NCBI RefSeq assembly: GCF_958298935.1
Contig: NC_084927.1
Coordinates: forward strand, 34,476,501-34,540,500
DNA: 64,000 nt
From: Phragmites australis
Taxonomy: Eukaryota > Streptophyta > Magnoliopsida > Poales > Poaceae
Direction of reading: 5' to 3'
How positions within the stretch are numbered: the first letter of the stretch is position 1; each line of letters opens with the position of its first letter. The notes under the pieces are model-generated. The model saw only the letters and a list, made by a program, of their open reading frames with translations. It made no database searches and had not been told where the DNA came from. The translations under genes were made by a program, and so were the position numbers. Shown one piece after another: positions 1 through 13,130 of this stretch.

Positions 1-97
1 CAGGAACTAGCATACCTGGAGTAGCGCAGCAATTGTGCCAAAAGAGTGCCACAGCAGCGGGGCAAGATCTTGAAATATCTCTCTTTTCTGAAAAATG

Positions 98-2675
98 GAT
101 TCATTTGAATATTGAATCGCTTTGCCTAGCAAAATGCCGTTACAAGTAAATGACTAACGTACAATCTACGTTTATTCAGTTTAGGATCATTTAAGAATAG
201 ATTCATTTAGATACCGAATTGCTTTGCCTAGCAAAATGCCGTTGCAAGTAAACGACTGACGTACAATCTATGTATGTTCAGTTCAGGATTATTTAAGAGC
301 TGAATTACTAAAAAATTCCTCGTGGAGGCAACATTCTTGGCAACAAAGCCATTCATTACAGCATCCATTCATATAGCAACTTAGCAACTATACCAAAATT
401 GAACTAAGCCATTAACTACTACAAAACTGCATAATATTGCCAGGGCACAAACGCAAAATGCTGTTACAAGTAAACGACTAACGTACAATCTACGTATGTT
501 CAGTTCATGATCATTTAAGAGCTGACTTACTACAGAATTCCTTGTGGAAACAGAATTCTTGGCAACAAAGCCATTCATTGCAGCATCCATTCATATCCTA
601 GCAACTTAGCAACTCTACCAAAATTGAACTAAGCCATTAACTACTGGTCAAGATTTCTCGGTCTTCACTTTCGGCCAATCGAAAAAACTTCGGGGAACAC
701 CCCCACGTCGCCCGCTTTGGCGACTCGGGGGGCGACTCCACCCCTAGCCCAACACCCCCCCCCCCCAAAGCTAGCTAGATCCGGCTGCCGCCGCCAGCGG
801 GCAAACGCCTGCAGCAGTGGCCAGCGGCAGCTCCGAAGCCAGGGCGTCGCGGCCATTCCTCTCCCCTTTCTCGTTCTCCCTCCATTCCTCTCCTCCCCCC
901 TCCCCCCTCAAGCTGTTCTCCCGTCACGGCTGTTTTCGACCGTCCTCGTCTTCGGCCGGGCGGATCCGGGCATCCTGGACCTCGATCTATCCTCAACAGT
1001 GGTGGATCTGCCCTCCAGGGTTTGGATTCGGGCTCCTCCTGTCTTACATAGCCGCACCTGGGGCAGCTGCCTCGGTCGACTCGCCGCCGATGGGAGGGCT
1101 CTGGGGCGCCTAGCGCGGGCGGTGGTCGGCTGCTTGCCTAGCGGGCTGGGGCCTCCGGGCGGCTGCTCTCCTCTGTGGTCGGGGGGTTCCATACACCGCC
1201 GACCGTCGCCTCGGCGGGCCGCTCAGTGCCCTCGGATGGGATCCGGGGGCGCCTGGCTCGGGCGGCAGTTGACTGTGCTTCCTGTGACCTGGTGGCTTCA
1301 GGCGCCTCCGCTTGTTGGCGGATCGGTCCCCCTCGGCTCTTCCCTCTGCCCACGGGTCTCTCTGGCCGGTTGCTGCCGCCGCGGGTTCTCTGTGGCCCCA
1401 CTGTGCGCTTGTGGCGGTCGACCACTGTCGACGACGTTGTGGTACAACCCGTGCGTTGTTGCGTGACGGGGCTTCGCCCCCGGTCGTCTTCTTGCTGGTG
1501 GAGGTGTCGCTCGGGCCTCGTGCTCTAGTGCTGCTGGTTGTTCTCCTGCTGGTGTGGTCTGGTCGATCCGTCGAGCCTCTGTGTTCGTCGGGTTGTGCCG
1601 TTGTTGGGGGGATTTATGGGCGAGAGCCCTGACTAGCTTTATGCCATTGTCCACGATGGTGGCGTCGTCGGGTGTCATTACCTCCCTAGAGGCGGCGTCA
1701 CGAAGCTTCCCCTGGGATTTCTCCGGGTGAAAACCCTGTTTGGCTTCCCGAACGAGCGACGACGGTTCCTATGCTGCTTCCTTCCTGAAGGCATCATTTC
1801 GGAGTATCCCTCCGTGTTTTGATTTTACAACTGGCGGCGCTACTTGCAAGTCGCTCCTCCCTCCGTTGCTGCTCGACCCCTTTGTTCGGCTGGTGTTCCC
1901 TTCACCTTTCGGCGCTTCGCGTCAATGCATGTGCTCCAACGTCCCAGGACTCCGTCCTACTTGCGGTTTGGCGTGAGCCGCCGATCGAATTGGGTAGTCA
2001 GGCGTGTGAGCGGGGCTCCGCCTGTTTAGTTGTCCGGTTGTTCTGGTCGAGGTGCTAGCTAGGCACAATTGCTTGTCGGGTAGGGTTGCTTGGTGTGGGT
2101 GATGTTGGTTGATCAGGTGTGTCAAAGAGTGTCTCTGTGCCGGTTTTCTCATGTTGTTTGCATGAGTGCCAGGTTGTACGTTGTGTGTTTGCCGGGTTGT
2201 ATGTTGTCGAGCCTGTGTCGTCTGGTTCTTTAGGGGGTTTGGGGTTTCTTTCTTCTTTCTTTCTTTGTCTTGCACGTGAGCTAGGCTCTGCGGGTAGTTC
2301 TGCAATGCTTGTAAGGTTTTTGGACCCGGTTTCACTTATAAACTAGGTCACTCTTCTTAATGCAATGACGCGCAGCTCTCCCGCGTGTTCGAGAAAAAAA
2401 AAATGCATTAATTACTACAAAACCACATAACGTCACTGGGGCACAAACGCAAAATGTCGTTACAAGTAAACTACTAACGTACAATCTACGAATGTTCAGT
2501 TCAGGATCATTTAAGAACTGACTATAAAATTCCTCTTGGAGACAGCATTCTTGGCAACAAAGCCATTCATTACGGCATCCATTCATACCCTAGCAACTTA
2601 GCAACTATACCAAAATTGAACTAAGCCACCAACTCCTACAAAACCGCATAACGTCGCTAGGGCACAAACATTTCA
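98..2675. repeat. Tandem repeat array (about 222-bp unit), split by an insertion
   Basis: Two nearly identical units of about 222 bp start at 232 and 454. A third starts at 2450, after the 1.76-kb insertion is discounted. Each unit contains the landmarks AATGCCGTTACAAGTAAACG, TTGGCAACAAAGCCATTCAT and AGCAACTTAGCAACT. A partial unit with a different junction begins at 98, giving a local 102-bp period between 98 and 200. The array lies on the downstream (intron) side of the NOT9-like exon 1 and shows no coding potential of its own; open frames inside it recur only because the DNA recurs. Confidence 0.85.
646..2403 (+). mobile_element. Non-autonomous LINE-derived retroelement with poly-A tail
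   Basis: This 1.76-kb GC-rich insertion ends in the sequence GCAGCTCTCCCGCG, a short spacer and a poly-A run at about 2393-2403. The same 3' terminus closes the large LINE ending at 30339. The target duplication is ATTAACTACT (636-645) versus ATTAATTACT (2407-2416). The neighbouring tandem-repeat copy near 400-455 gives the uninterrupted site, so both ends are well placed. I see no reverse transcriptase or endonuclease motif; the long open frames at 717-1466 look like GC-rich non-coding 5' UTR. The simplest reading is a LINE with its coding region deleted (5' UTR joined to 3' UTR), mobilised in trans by an L1-type LINE. Confidence 0.75.
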
Positions 2676-2802
2676 CAGCCATAACAACCTAACCCGAGAT
2701 AATTCCCACAGTAATCGTAACTTGCTAATCTGCTATGTACAAGTGATCACAAGGCGCAAATCATTCCTCACGATGAGAGACTACTAGAGTTGCGCATAGA
2801 AC

Positions 2803-3006
2803 CTTGGAGAGCTCGAGGAGGGCGTTCTCCCGCAGCTCGGGGTCGCAGAGGTCCAGCACCAGCTGCTCCGCCGACGCCATCTTCTTGTCCTTGGACGCCT
2901 GGCCCAGCGCGGGGCCTCCACTGCCCCCAGACAGCGGAGAGGGAGACGGCGGCGAGGCCCCGGCGAACGAGGGCGGAATGGTGAGGGAAGGCTGTAGGTT
3001 CGTCAT
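2803..3006 (-). CDS. NOT9: CCR4-NOT complex subunit 9 (RCD1/CAF40-like), first coding exon
   Basis: The exon encodes 68 residues from the ATG at 3006: a Pro/Ser/Gly-rich N-terminus of about 40 residues, then KMASAEQLVLDLCDPELREN and ALLELSK, the start of the conserved Rcd1 armadillo-repeat domain. It ends at the donor AAG|GTTCTATG (gt at 2802-2801), just where plant NOT9 proteins continue with [16 protein letters not shown]9 is a core subunit of the CCR4-NOT deadenylase, which shortens mRNA poly-A tails in the cytoplasm and docks regulators. The remaining exons are not visible in the 2.8 kb to the left edge, which holds only repeats and a retroelement. The gene therefore either continues outside the window behind a long intron or is a stranded first-exon copy. 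The family call is firm; whether the gene is intact is unknown. Confidence 0.8.
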
Positions 3007-3475
3007 CTCACCTCAACTGCGCAACGGCAACGAAGCATCGAACACCACAAATTCTTCACAAATCTCCAGCATAGAACGAATCAGGGGAAAGCGAAATAAA
3101 TCGAATCCGAGTCATAGCTCACCGATCCAAGTAACCAATCGAATTCTATGCGGATCTCCACTCCGCTAGACTCAGCTCCGAAATGGACGCCCCAGCCAGT
3201 CCGCTCCCGAGCGACGTGCGGCGCCGCTTCGGAGATTCCACCACTCGGGTCGATACGGGTACGGCAGGCGGCAGGACGAGGAGGAGGAGAAGGAGGCGAC
3301 GGGAGAGGAACGGAAGAGGGGAGACGACAAGGCCTGCCGAGGAGATCCTCTCTCGCCTTTTGGCTGACCAATGGACGGACCGGATCAAACTTTCACTACG
3401 ATCGGACGGTGGACAGAAGGCAGTTTCTGAACTTGGCTACAGTAGTGCTTCAATGCCAACTGCGTGATTAAGGTC
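3007..3475 (-). promoter_or_regulatory. Leader and proximal promoter of the NOT9-like gene
   Basis: This stretch lies upstream of the minus-strand ATG. It holds a GA-rich block on the plus strand (3270-3330), that is, a CT-rich leader on the gene strand, as is common for grass 5' UTRs. No convincing TATA box was found. Open frames here on both strands are compositional and match no family I know. Confidence 0.4.
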
Positions 3476-4137
3476 AGTTTGTTTTAGCCTGCAACTTGCA
3501 GGTGATCACAATCCATAACTTATAATACGTAGACAGTGATCATAATTTACAATCTGTAAATTAAAATAAACAAACAGATTTTGCAATCTAATTTTTAATA
3601 ATCTTCTAGATTATAACAATCAAACAATCTGTCTTCTAACATCTCATACAAACCGTGCAATCCAGCTGTAAAGCTGTAATATCGAACAGTGTATCAACTA
3701 GAGCCTTTTTATTTCCATATTTCAAAAATAAAAAATTACAAAACTAGACATCTGTCTAAAAAATTACAAAAATAGATTATTATCACCTGTTCAATGTCCC
3801 CGTTCTAACAGGCGATAGGTTTTGAAAAATAAATATGTCATCCATTGCTTTTAAAATTCAAAACAACATTGAAATAATCATGAAGAATTCTAAAAAAAAT
3901 TAGTGGTATAAAGAATACTATGATCTAGCTGTCAAAAAAAATTAGCCAAAAATATGATTACTATGTAGAATGAAATTTATTTATTTTTCTCATTGTACAT
4001 ATCATATTTTTATGTGAAACTTTTTAAAGCTAGATTATAGCATCCTTTACAACATAATTGTTTTTCAAAAAAAATTTATGACCATTCGATATTGTTTTGA
4101 ATTTTGGGAGCAATGAAATATAGTGTTTTTTTTATTT
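3476..4137. other. AT-rich intergenic sequence
   Basis: This stretch separates the divergent NOT9-like and RPS11 genes. It is strongly AT-rich with poly-A/T runs and contains no gene. The part from 3480 to 3700 resembles a degraded MITE, but I could not define its ends. Confidence 0.5.
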
Positions 4138-4618
4138 TTAACATGTCGCCTGTTGAAAAGGTAATATGTTTATTTTTTATACCCTATCACCCGTTGGAAA
4201 GACGTCATTCTAACAGGCAACGGTAGTTTTTTTTTTTTCAAATATACACTTAGTTTTACATTTTTTATTTTTGAAATTTAAAAATAAAAAACGGACGCCT
4301 CATTTGTGTGCCCTGCCGGAGGAATTTGGGCCGAAGCAAATTTGGGCTGTGTGGGCAATAAAAGGGTGACATATTTACTTTTTGATATTTTAACATGTGC
4401 TTATTGAAAGGGTGACATATTTATTTTTTTAAACTTATTACTCGTTGGAAGAACGTCATCATTATAGCAGGCGACAATAACCTATTTTTATAATTTTTCA
4501 AACGGACACCTAGTTTTACATTTTTTTTATTTTAAAATATAAAAATAAAAAACGGACGCCTCATTTGTGTGGCCGGCCCGGAGGAATTTGGGCCGAAGCA
4601 AATTTGGGCCGTGTGGCC
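4138..4618. repeat. Tandem duplication (about 245 bp) in the RPS11 upstream region
   Basis: The first copy runs from about 4138 to 4370 and the second from about 4385 to 4618. Shared landmarks, in order, are a CCGTTGGAA/TCGTTGGAA box, a TAGTTTTACATTTTTT stretch, AAAAACGGACGCCTCATTTG and GGAATTTGGGCCGAAGCAAA. The copies differ by small indels and substitutions, so the duplication is not recent. It doubles the site II motif cluster that lies immediately upstream of the RPS11 leader. Confidence 0.8.
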
Positions 4619-4718
4619 ACGCGACCTCTCGATAGATTCTGTAATCAACAGGGGTGTTTATGCAAAATTTATGCTTTCGCCAACGAGGCTGCGCTATAAG
4701 ACTGCTCCCTAGGGTTTT
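4327..4718 (+). promoter_or_regulatory. RPS11 promoter: paired site II (TGGGCY) boxes and telo-box
   Basis: TGGGCC occurs at 4589-4594 and 4605-4610. The older duplicate holds TGGGCC at 4327-4332 and TGGGCT at 4343-4348. A telo-box (TAGGGTTTT, the reverse of AAAACCCTA) lies at 4710-4718, about 105 bp before the start codon. Site II boxes (bound by TCP factors) combined with a telo-box are the known signature of plant ribosomal-protein and other growth-linked promoters, so co-regulation with other ribosomal-protein genes is expected. Confidence 0.75.
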
Positions 4719-4822
4719 ACCCCGCGCCGCCACCTCCTTTCGAGTCTCAGCTCCGCAGCCGCCGCCCGGATTCCCCGCGCACCGCGGCCGCCGCCTTGCC
4801 GTTCGACGACCACTGCGCAGCC

Positions 4823-6684
<1,862 letters not shown>

Positions 6685-7722
6685 GCTTAGACTATGTTTA
6701 ATGTGTAGTCTATACAATGAAGTCTTTTTTGCTTAAAATCCCCGCTAGGCTGGTGTCTTGGACTATAATTTGGAGATTGTTCCCCGTCAAAATGAATTCC
6801 CATCATCTGAACATGTTGCTCTTTATGGAACCTTGTCGTGCAAAGTTTTAACATCTGCATGGTTTCCCCTCTGCTGTTGTTGCTGTGTTGCAGCGCCTTT
6901 CGTTGCCATATCCTGTCCTCGTTATCAATTGAAGCAACATGGCTTTTTGCGCCGTCGTCTGCCTGGAATCCTGCAATCTTGCGATTAGGTGCTGTTTCTC
7001 TTTTGTCCATTTTTCCCTGCTGCATAAATTTGAGTGGTGACGATAATGTTCATTCGGTCTGAAACAGTGAGAGCTTGTATGGGACCGGCACTTTCTTAGA
7101 AAATACTGTGCCAGGATCGTATATTGATGTTATGGTGGTCATGCTAGTGTGGTTCCTAAGTGTTATTGCTGATAGTGGAAGATAAGGACCATGATGGTCC
7201 CGTGGTTTTTTAATCCTCACATTGGGGATGTTTTTCCCACGTAAATTGCTATCCTTGTGCATGCTACTTTGAGTTTTAATGGAAAGTCAAATTTACTAAT
7301 AAACTAGCTAAGTATTCAGATGTTGCACGAAATCATAAACATCGAATATGGTAACATCAAGTATAAACTGAAGTTGTGGATATGTTACGAGAGTATCACC
7401 GAATAAATATGTCGAGAGCTATGCTATAGTTTGATTTCAGATTAGGATAAAAAAAGGAGATTATTTACTATTTTTTTTCTAATTTCTTTATTGATTTTTA
7501 TTAGTAAAACGGGTCACATATACATAACCAGTAACGAGGTTGGAGGATGAAAGTGGATACCAAAATTGGGTAAATTATTTGAATTTTATAGATTTTTTTA
7601 TTAGATGAGAGTAGAATAGGGGAAGAAGTAACGCGAGAATTAACTCATGTTTTATATACTAATACATTGCAAAAGATTTCAAAAATGCATCGTGACTTGA
7701 GGTCCATGAGGCCTTTTAAAAA
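6685..7722. other. RPS11 3' UTR and downstream intergenic sequence
   Basis: RPS11 3' UTR probably occupies the first few hundred bases. The rest is AT-rich, with no gene that I can support. Short open frames on both strands near 6687-7262 have no recognisable domain. Confidence 0.4.
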
Positions 7723-8095
7723 ATGCATCCAATTCTGTTGCTTCTCGTTTTGTTGGGCTGGACTATAATTGGTTCATAGCGTGATCTAATACCTAGCTAT
7801 GGAAGGCTGGTACCACCCACTACCTAGCGTAAATGGATCACGTTACCATCAGCGGTGGTGCTCCTCACCGATATGGATGCGATGGAGGCAGCAAGTCACA
7901 AGTGGTGAAGCTCGTGCTGGGATGGGGATCACTGCTACTGTCCAAGCTCACAAATGGACGAGGTTGAGGAGATGATCGCTGGTGGTAATGTGACCCGTTT
8001 ATGCTGGGTAGTGGGCAGTATCGGTCTTCAGTATCGCTGTGAACCGATTATAGCCCAACCTAACCAAACGGGAAGCAACGGTATTTGATGCCATT
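7723..8095. mobile_element. MITE-like inverted-repeat element
   Basis: About 60 bp at 7723-7785 recur in inverted orientation at 8039-8095. Compare GTTGCTTCTCGTTTTGTTGG on the left with the reverse complement of the right arm, GTTGCTTCCCGTTTGGTTAG; both then run on through ACTATAATTGGTTCATAGCG or its near match. The ~250-bp interior is non-coding. The target duplication was not resolved, so the superfamily is open. Confidence 0.6.
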
Positions 8096-8292
8096 ATGAA
8101 CCCTTTACAGGGCAAAATAGCCCAATCAAACAACACCTAAGTTGCACCATCTTAGTATAGCAATGCTAACAACTCTTTCTTCGAATGTATGTCTTGCGTG
8201 CTCTATGGGATAGTCTCCAGCAAAAATTTAAAAATATGCAACATATGTAACTGTATCTGTTAAAATAGACAACAACTGTATCTGTTAAAATA

Positions 8293-8448
8293 GACAACAT
8301 ATCAGTGTATTTGAAAATCTAGCATCTGTATTTGGCAATTAAACACCTAAAAATCGATTCTGGTACTTGAGACAACATATCAGTGTATTTGAAAATCTAG
8401 CATCTGTATTTGGCAATTAAACACCTAAAAATCGATTCTGGTACTTGA
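8293..8448. repeat. Perfect 78-bp tandem duplication in the left TIR
   Basis: Positions 8293-8370 and 8371-8448 read identically (GACAACATATCAGTGTATTT onward to GGTACTTGA). The right TIR has a single copy, so the duplication arose in the left arm and, being perfect, is young compared with the divergence of the two arms. Confidence 0.95.
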
Positions 8449-8966
8449 GGTACCAAAAACTCTTGTATTTGACATTTGACGTACCGAATACGACACTGTT
8501 CATCATATTCGGTATCTTAGTTACTGAAAACTCCCTATATTCGGCACTTGAGGTGTAAAATATGGTGAACAGTATCGTATTCGGCATCTTACAGGTCGGC
8601 CCAAAGCGACGCTCGCGTCGTTTCGCTTTTGTCGTTTCTTTGAACCCATGTGCTACCGTGTTTCACTATAAAATGCGAGCGAGTTGGTTTTGTAGCACAA
8701 TTTAGTTTTATCAGGGCACGGGTGAATAAATAAAGAAATAAATTTGATGAGTGAGTGTGTTGTAATTTTGTCAATATTTTATTATTCATTTAATGTATTT
8801 GTGTAGGTAACTTTTTAAGGAAGTAACATTGGGAGGATACAAAATCTAATTTATTGAACAATCATAGTTGTGAAGTACGAGTATCATATAACCCAGTATA
8901 GATGTTGCATACGTTGATAAACATTACATGTGATATGAGGTTTTTCGTCGCTGCGCGAATGGACCC

Positions 8967-10349
8967 TGTCGGAGGGTGAACTCCTATCGCAGGGATCCAG
9001 AGGGACCCTTTTTTGAGATTCGACCGGGGGGATGATTCTGAATATGTTTGCAGGAGGAATAAATAGGTGTAAATGCGATGGCAGGTGGGATGGAATGATC
9101 TAATGCTGAATGAAGTAAATGCACTGGAGGTTTTTAGACAGGTTCGGGCCGCACTGAGCGTAATACCCTACTTCTGTGTGGATGCTATAAATGCCTTGAG
9201 AATGTCTCTCAGGAATGTTGCTAGTTACAAGAATGTTTGTCTATCCTAGAGCTTCGGGCTCCTTGTTCTTTGGTGGTCCCAGCTTCTGTGCTTGTACTGA
9301 GTGTTCTTCGAGTCTTGGCGTCTGTGTTCCAGAGTTCCTTAATCTCTGAGAGTGTCTTTTTTGTCTGTGCCCACCGGTTCCCTTAAATACTCGCCGGCGG
9401 TAGCGTGCCCCGATAGGGAGGGCACGAGTTTCAAGGCGCCATAAATGGAAAGACAGTCATCATGGGCTGCTGCGCGAAGTGATAAGGGTGGGGGTTGAAA
9501 ACGCGCCCCCGCCCGGTCTCAGTCGTCATGATGGCGTTGGCAACGGGCGCTGTGGAGAGGGCTCACCGGGCAGCCAGAAAGCAGCCCGGCGTGCTCGCCC
9601 GGTCTTGTTTGTTTGACACAGCAGAGCAGCAGGCGGGGTGCCTTGGGCCTTGCGATGCTATCCCGAGGCGCGCCGGATGACGCGGGATGGGAGCCGCGCA
9701 TTAAATGTCTCCACGCCCTCCTGCCAGGATGTGGCAGGGACTGACACCGAGCGTGGCAAGAGTAGTTAGAAGTGACAGGCCACGCGCCCTCTTAAATACG
9801 GTATCGGGTCTTTCACTGGCTGACACCTCACAGCTGGACCCCTGTGGGGGCCACCGGCGAAGGATTTCTTAGGCCGTCGGGGAACTGAGTGCTCGGGGGT
9901 CACTCTTCACATCCCTGAGCACTCTCTCCCGGAAACGCCCTTTCTTGGTCCTCAGGGAACCGAGTGCTCGGGGACCGCTGTTTGCAGCCCCGAGCACTCT
10001 CTCCCGGAACTACCTTCCTTGGGTCCTCGGGGTACTTGGGTGCTCGGGGGCCACTGTTCGCAGCCCCGAGCACACCCTTCCTGGTACTCGGCTTTTCTGG
10101 TCGTCGGGGGACTTGGGTGCTCGGGAGCCACTGTTCATGACCCCGAACACTCTCTTCCCGGTACTTGGTCTCCGCAGATCATTGGGGAACTCGGGTACTC
10201 GGGGACCACTGTTCATGGCCGCGAGCACCGCCTCTCGGGACTTAATCTCTTCGTACTTCGCGGAGATGATCTCCGCGGAAGGGCGCCACGTGGTAGATTG
10301 CTGACCTGGCCTCGGGATTCAGGGACCCCTGATTCCTGATTCACTGACA
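8967..10349. mobile_element. Solo LTR (1.38 kb), copy 1 of a shared family
   Basis: The sequence starts TGTCGGAGGGTGAACTCC and ends CACTGACA, the TG...CA form of LTRs. It is flanked by GACCC (8962-8966) and TACCC (10350-10354), a 5-bp target duplication with one change. It aligns over its whole length with the solo LTR at 58516-59972. No primer-binding site or internal region is present on either side, so it is the product of LTR-LTR recombination. It sits inside the long-TIR element and is therefore younger than that element. Confidence 0.85.
9889..10245. repeat. Five hairpin-forming tandem modules in solo LTR 1
   Basis: GTGCTCGGGG-type boxes start at 9889, 9964, 10040, 10117 and 10195, a period of 75-78 bp. 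Each is followed about 18 bases later by the complementary CCCCGAGCAC-type box, so each unit can fold into a ~10-bp stem. The last unit has GTACTC and a mismatched partner. Confidence 0.85.
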
Positions 10350-10479
10350 TACCCTAACCATAAAGAGATGGTAACAACAAGTGTTGGCATGTACATAGGC
10401 CTAAAGACTAACTTAATAGCGTGTCACTGCTAAACCAAACATGCCTTAGGGAATGAACATAGACTGGGTTACAATAGAT

Positions 10480-11040
10480 GCTCTCTACCGAGTGCACCTA
10501 GGATATTTGCCCTTTCCCGCTTCCTCTCTCTCTTTGGTTTGCGTGCCTCAGCCACGACACGCTCCTAGGCATCTTCCTCATACGCTCATCTTTCTGGCGC
10601 TTGAGCCGTAGTTCCTTATGCTGCTGCTCGTACTCTTGACGTTCGTACGCTTCCCTCCTCCACCGCATGCTCATGTCAACCCACCGCTTCTGGTGCGTAT
10701 TTTACTCCATTTCCAACCATTATATGAAGTCACAAATAGGCGCAGGAGACTGGACAAATGAAACAAGATGGTAGATTAGTAAGATAGTGTATGGAATCGT
10801 ACAAAAGTGTCACATTAGTGATATATATCGCTATACCGGTGGGTACTCGTACGTTTCATATCGAGACTTGTCATACTGTTAGTTGGCACACATAAAGAAA
10901 CATAGGTCATAGATGTAGGGGATGTCCTGAGACTCACGAAGCCTACAAGGATAGCCGGAGAAGCACATCAACGGTTCGATCCTTTGGGGATGAAAATCCT
11001 CTAATATTTCTTGGGTGAGCTTGGTAAAACTGAGGAAGAT
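10480..11040 (-). pseudogene. Decayed GRF-like zinc-finger gene fragment inside the long-TIR element
   Basis: Read on the minus strand, about 11040-10879 encodes a peptide containing MCFSGYPCRLRESQD and ending FFMCAN, then a stop. After an intron-like stretch with an acceptor TTTGTCCAG near 10755, the reading SPAPICDFI-stop-WLEME resumes and leads into a basic, Arg/Glu/Gln-rich coiled-coil-like tail (THQKRWVDMSMRWRREAYER, then KELRLKRQKDERMRKMP). The spacing CxGxPC...C...C..F..W is that of the GRF-type zinc finger found in many repetitive grass proteins. At least two in-frame stops break it. GRF assignment is inference from the pattern; the source gene is not identified. Confidence 0.5.
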
Positions 11041-13130
11041 ATTATAGTTGAGAGAGCTGAGGAAGGAGTGATCTATCCATAGATGAGACTGGGGGCTAGT
11101 GTATAGACTGAGTGAATGAGCTTGGCTGGGGGCTGAAGCATATGATTTCCTCTGAAAGCTGAAAAAGTTGTGGCATTGATGTTTGATAGAGATTCCCAGT
11201 GAAAACTATTGCTTTGTGTAGTCATTTTATTCTGTAAAAGTTCTGCAATGAGTTATTATTGCCTCTGGATGGATGTATAGAATCATGTGAAAGTATTCCC
11301 TGTGAAAGTTGTTGATTTTGAGTGGGTGTAAAAGTAACATCTATCCCTTTGACCTTAATCCAAAGTCGAAGACTGCTTTAAGCATTCATCCTAAAGCAAG
11401 CACAACTTGAGATTGAACGGTTCATATAATCAAATTGTTGATTTTAGAGTTGCAATTAATGTTAGTCCCCGAGGTGCTGGTGATACATTGACGTGTCTAA
11501 AGTCTGAGTTCACAAATATCTTTCATATGTTGGAAAGAATTGTGCTTGGATAGTACGTTAATATAATAAATTTACCATCATATTGATTAGAAAAAAAAAG
11601 TTCACAAATAATTTGTAAACAAAATAAATAGTCTTGCCTAGCATTTGCATAGTTCATAGTGTATATATATCGAATACCCAGATCATGTCAAGATAATAGA
11701 GGAAAGCCATGATCGCACACCCTCAGGACAACAATATGGGATTACCGATTCACACACAAAATACTCATAACATGTGATTTCAGGCCATCCAGATCATTAG
11801 TTACCTCAATCGAACTCTCTATGTGCTGACAGTTCTGAATTGTTACGAGCCTCTCGTGCAAAACTACGGAATGTTCTCCGTAATAATTATGGAAAGTCAT
11901 ACTGTATCGGCTAAACAAAATACATCTAATAAAATAACTACTTAGATATATATATATATATATGATACACAATTAATTATGCCCTTGATAAATAATAAAT
12001 AAATTAACAATACAAATTAAATAATACTATACTTAACAATGCTAAATATTTAAGTAATTAACAATGCTAATTAAATCATCAATATTGAATTCAAATAAAA
12101 TAATTAATAATTAATATTGAATTAAAATATTAATTAAACTAACATGAAATTTATATTGACCAAATATTCAATCTCATTATAAATTGACTTCAAAACTATT
12201 TTGAAAACTAGTTTTGCTAGCTTTCTTACACCACATTTACTCCTCAAGAAGTCAGAAGTATCAGCATAACGCTCTCAACCCGGGTGATCATCTCCTTTTT
12301 ACGGTGAATACTACCATACCTATAGTTTCTAGCAAAATTTCAGTGCTCATATTTAACAATACACTATTAACCTATTCGTAGATTTCTTTATGCTGAGTGA
12401 GCTGAAGAGAGAAAGGGATTAGTCTACGATAAGTAGAAGACACTGAAAATATTGTTCTATTTGACTTCATAGCTGTTTCTTTTCTTTAACTAAGGGCATG
12501 AGATCTTGTGCTCACCACTATATTAATAGATTGAATTAACATACCAATTAAATAGGCGCACTTAATTAAAAAAATTTAATTTGATAATTTTTTGATGTAT
12601 TGTGATTTGCATCAAATCTTTCTATCCAACTCAAGTTTTTTTTTAATCTTATTAAAATTATTTTTTATACTTTACCCTTTCTTTACCTTTTTTTTCTATC
12701 TTTCCTCTTATTGCATCAACACCCTACTTTCACCTACAGAGAGCATACATGTACTAGACCACCACCTTACACCACCACTAGTACAAAGTGCCACAACTAG
12801 GTCATCATGTTATTAAACTAATTAAATAATCTAATTACACTGACTAATTAAATTCATGTTAATTACTATTATACAATCTGCTTACTCTAACTAAGCAAAT
12901 AATTACTATTATACAAATTCACGCTAATTACTATTATATAAATTCGCACTGATTACTATTACACTGACTAAGCAAATAATCAAATTCATATAATCAAACT
13001 AACTAAATAATTATATAAATGTAATTGAACAGATTAAACAATATACTTACTCTAATTACTATTATTGCTACAAATATTAATTAAATACATAATTTAAGTA
13101 CTTAGTATAACTCGCGCTACTGTTCCTCAT
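11041..13130. other. AT-rich interior of the long-TIR element
   Basis: This stretch is mostly AT-rich. A minus-strand frame at 11742-11972 (VVLHERLVTIQNCQHIESS and on) looks protein-like but is unassigned and may be another exon of the decayed GRF-like gene. From about 12820 to 13080 there are repeated AATTACTATTATAC-type phrases. CT-rich sequence and a TATA-like ACTATAAAGAGCC on the minus strand near 13240 could have served as promoter and leader. Confidence 0.4.

Noticed and set aside
381..590. Minus-strand peptide similar to one at 2332-2586
   Set aside because: The similarity comes from the underlying DNA tandem repeat; stops and termini differ and there is no gene context.
717..1466. 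249-codon open frame on the plus strand
   Set aside because: It lies in a GC-rich retroelement with overlapping open frames in other frames and on the other strand, has no domain, and its amino-acid make-up follows base composition.
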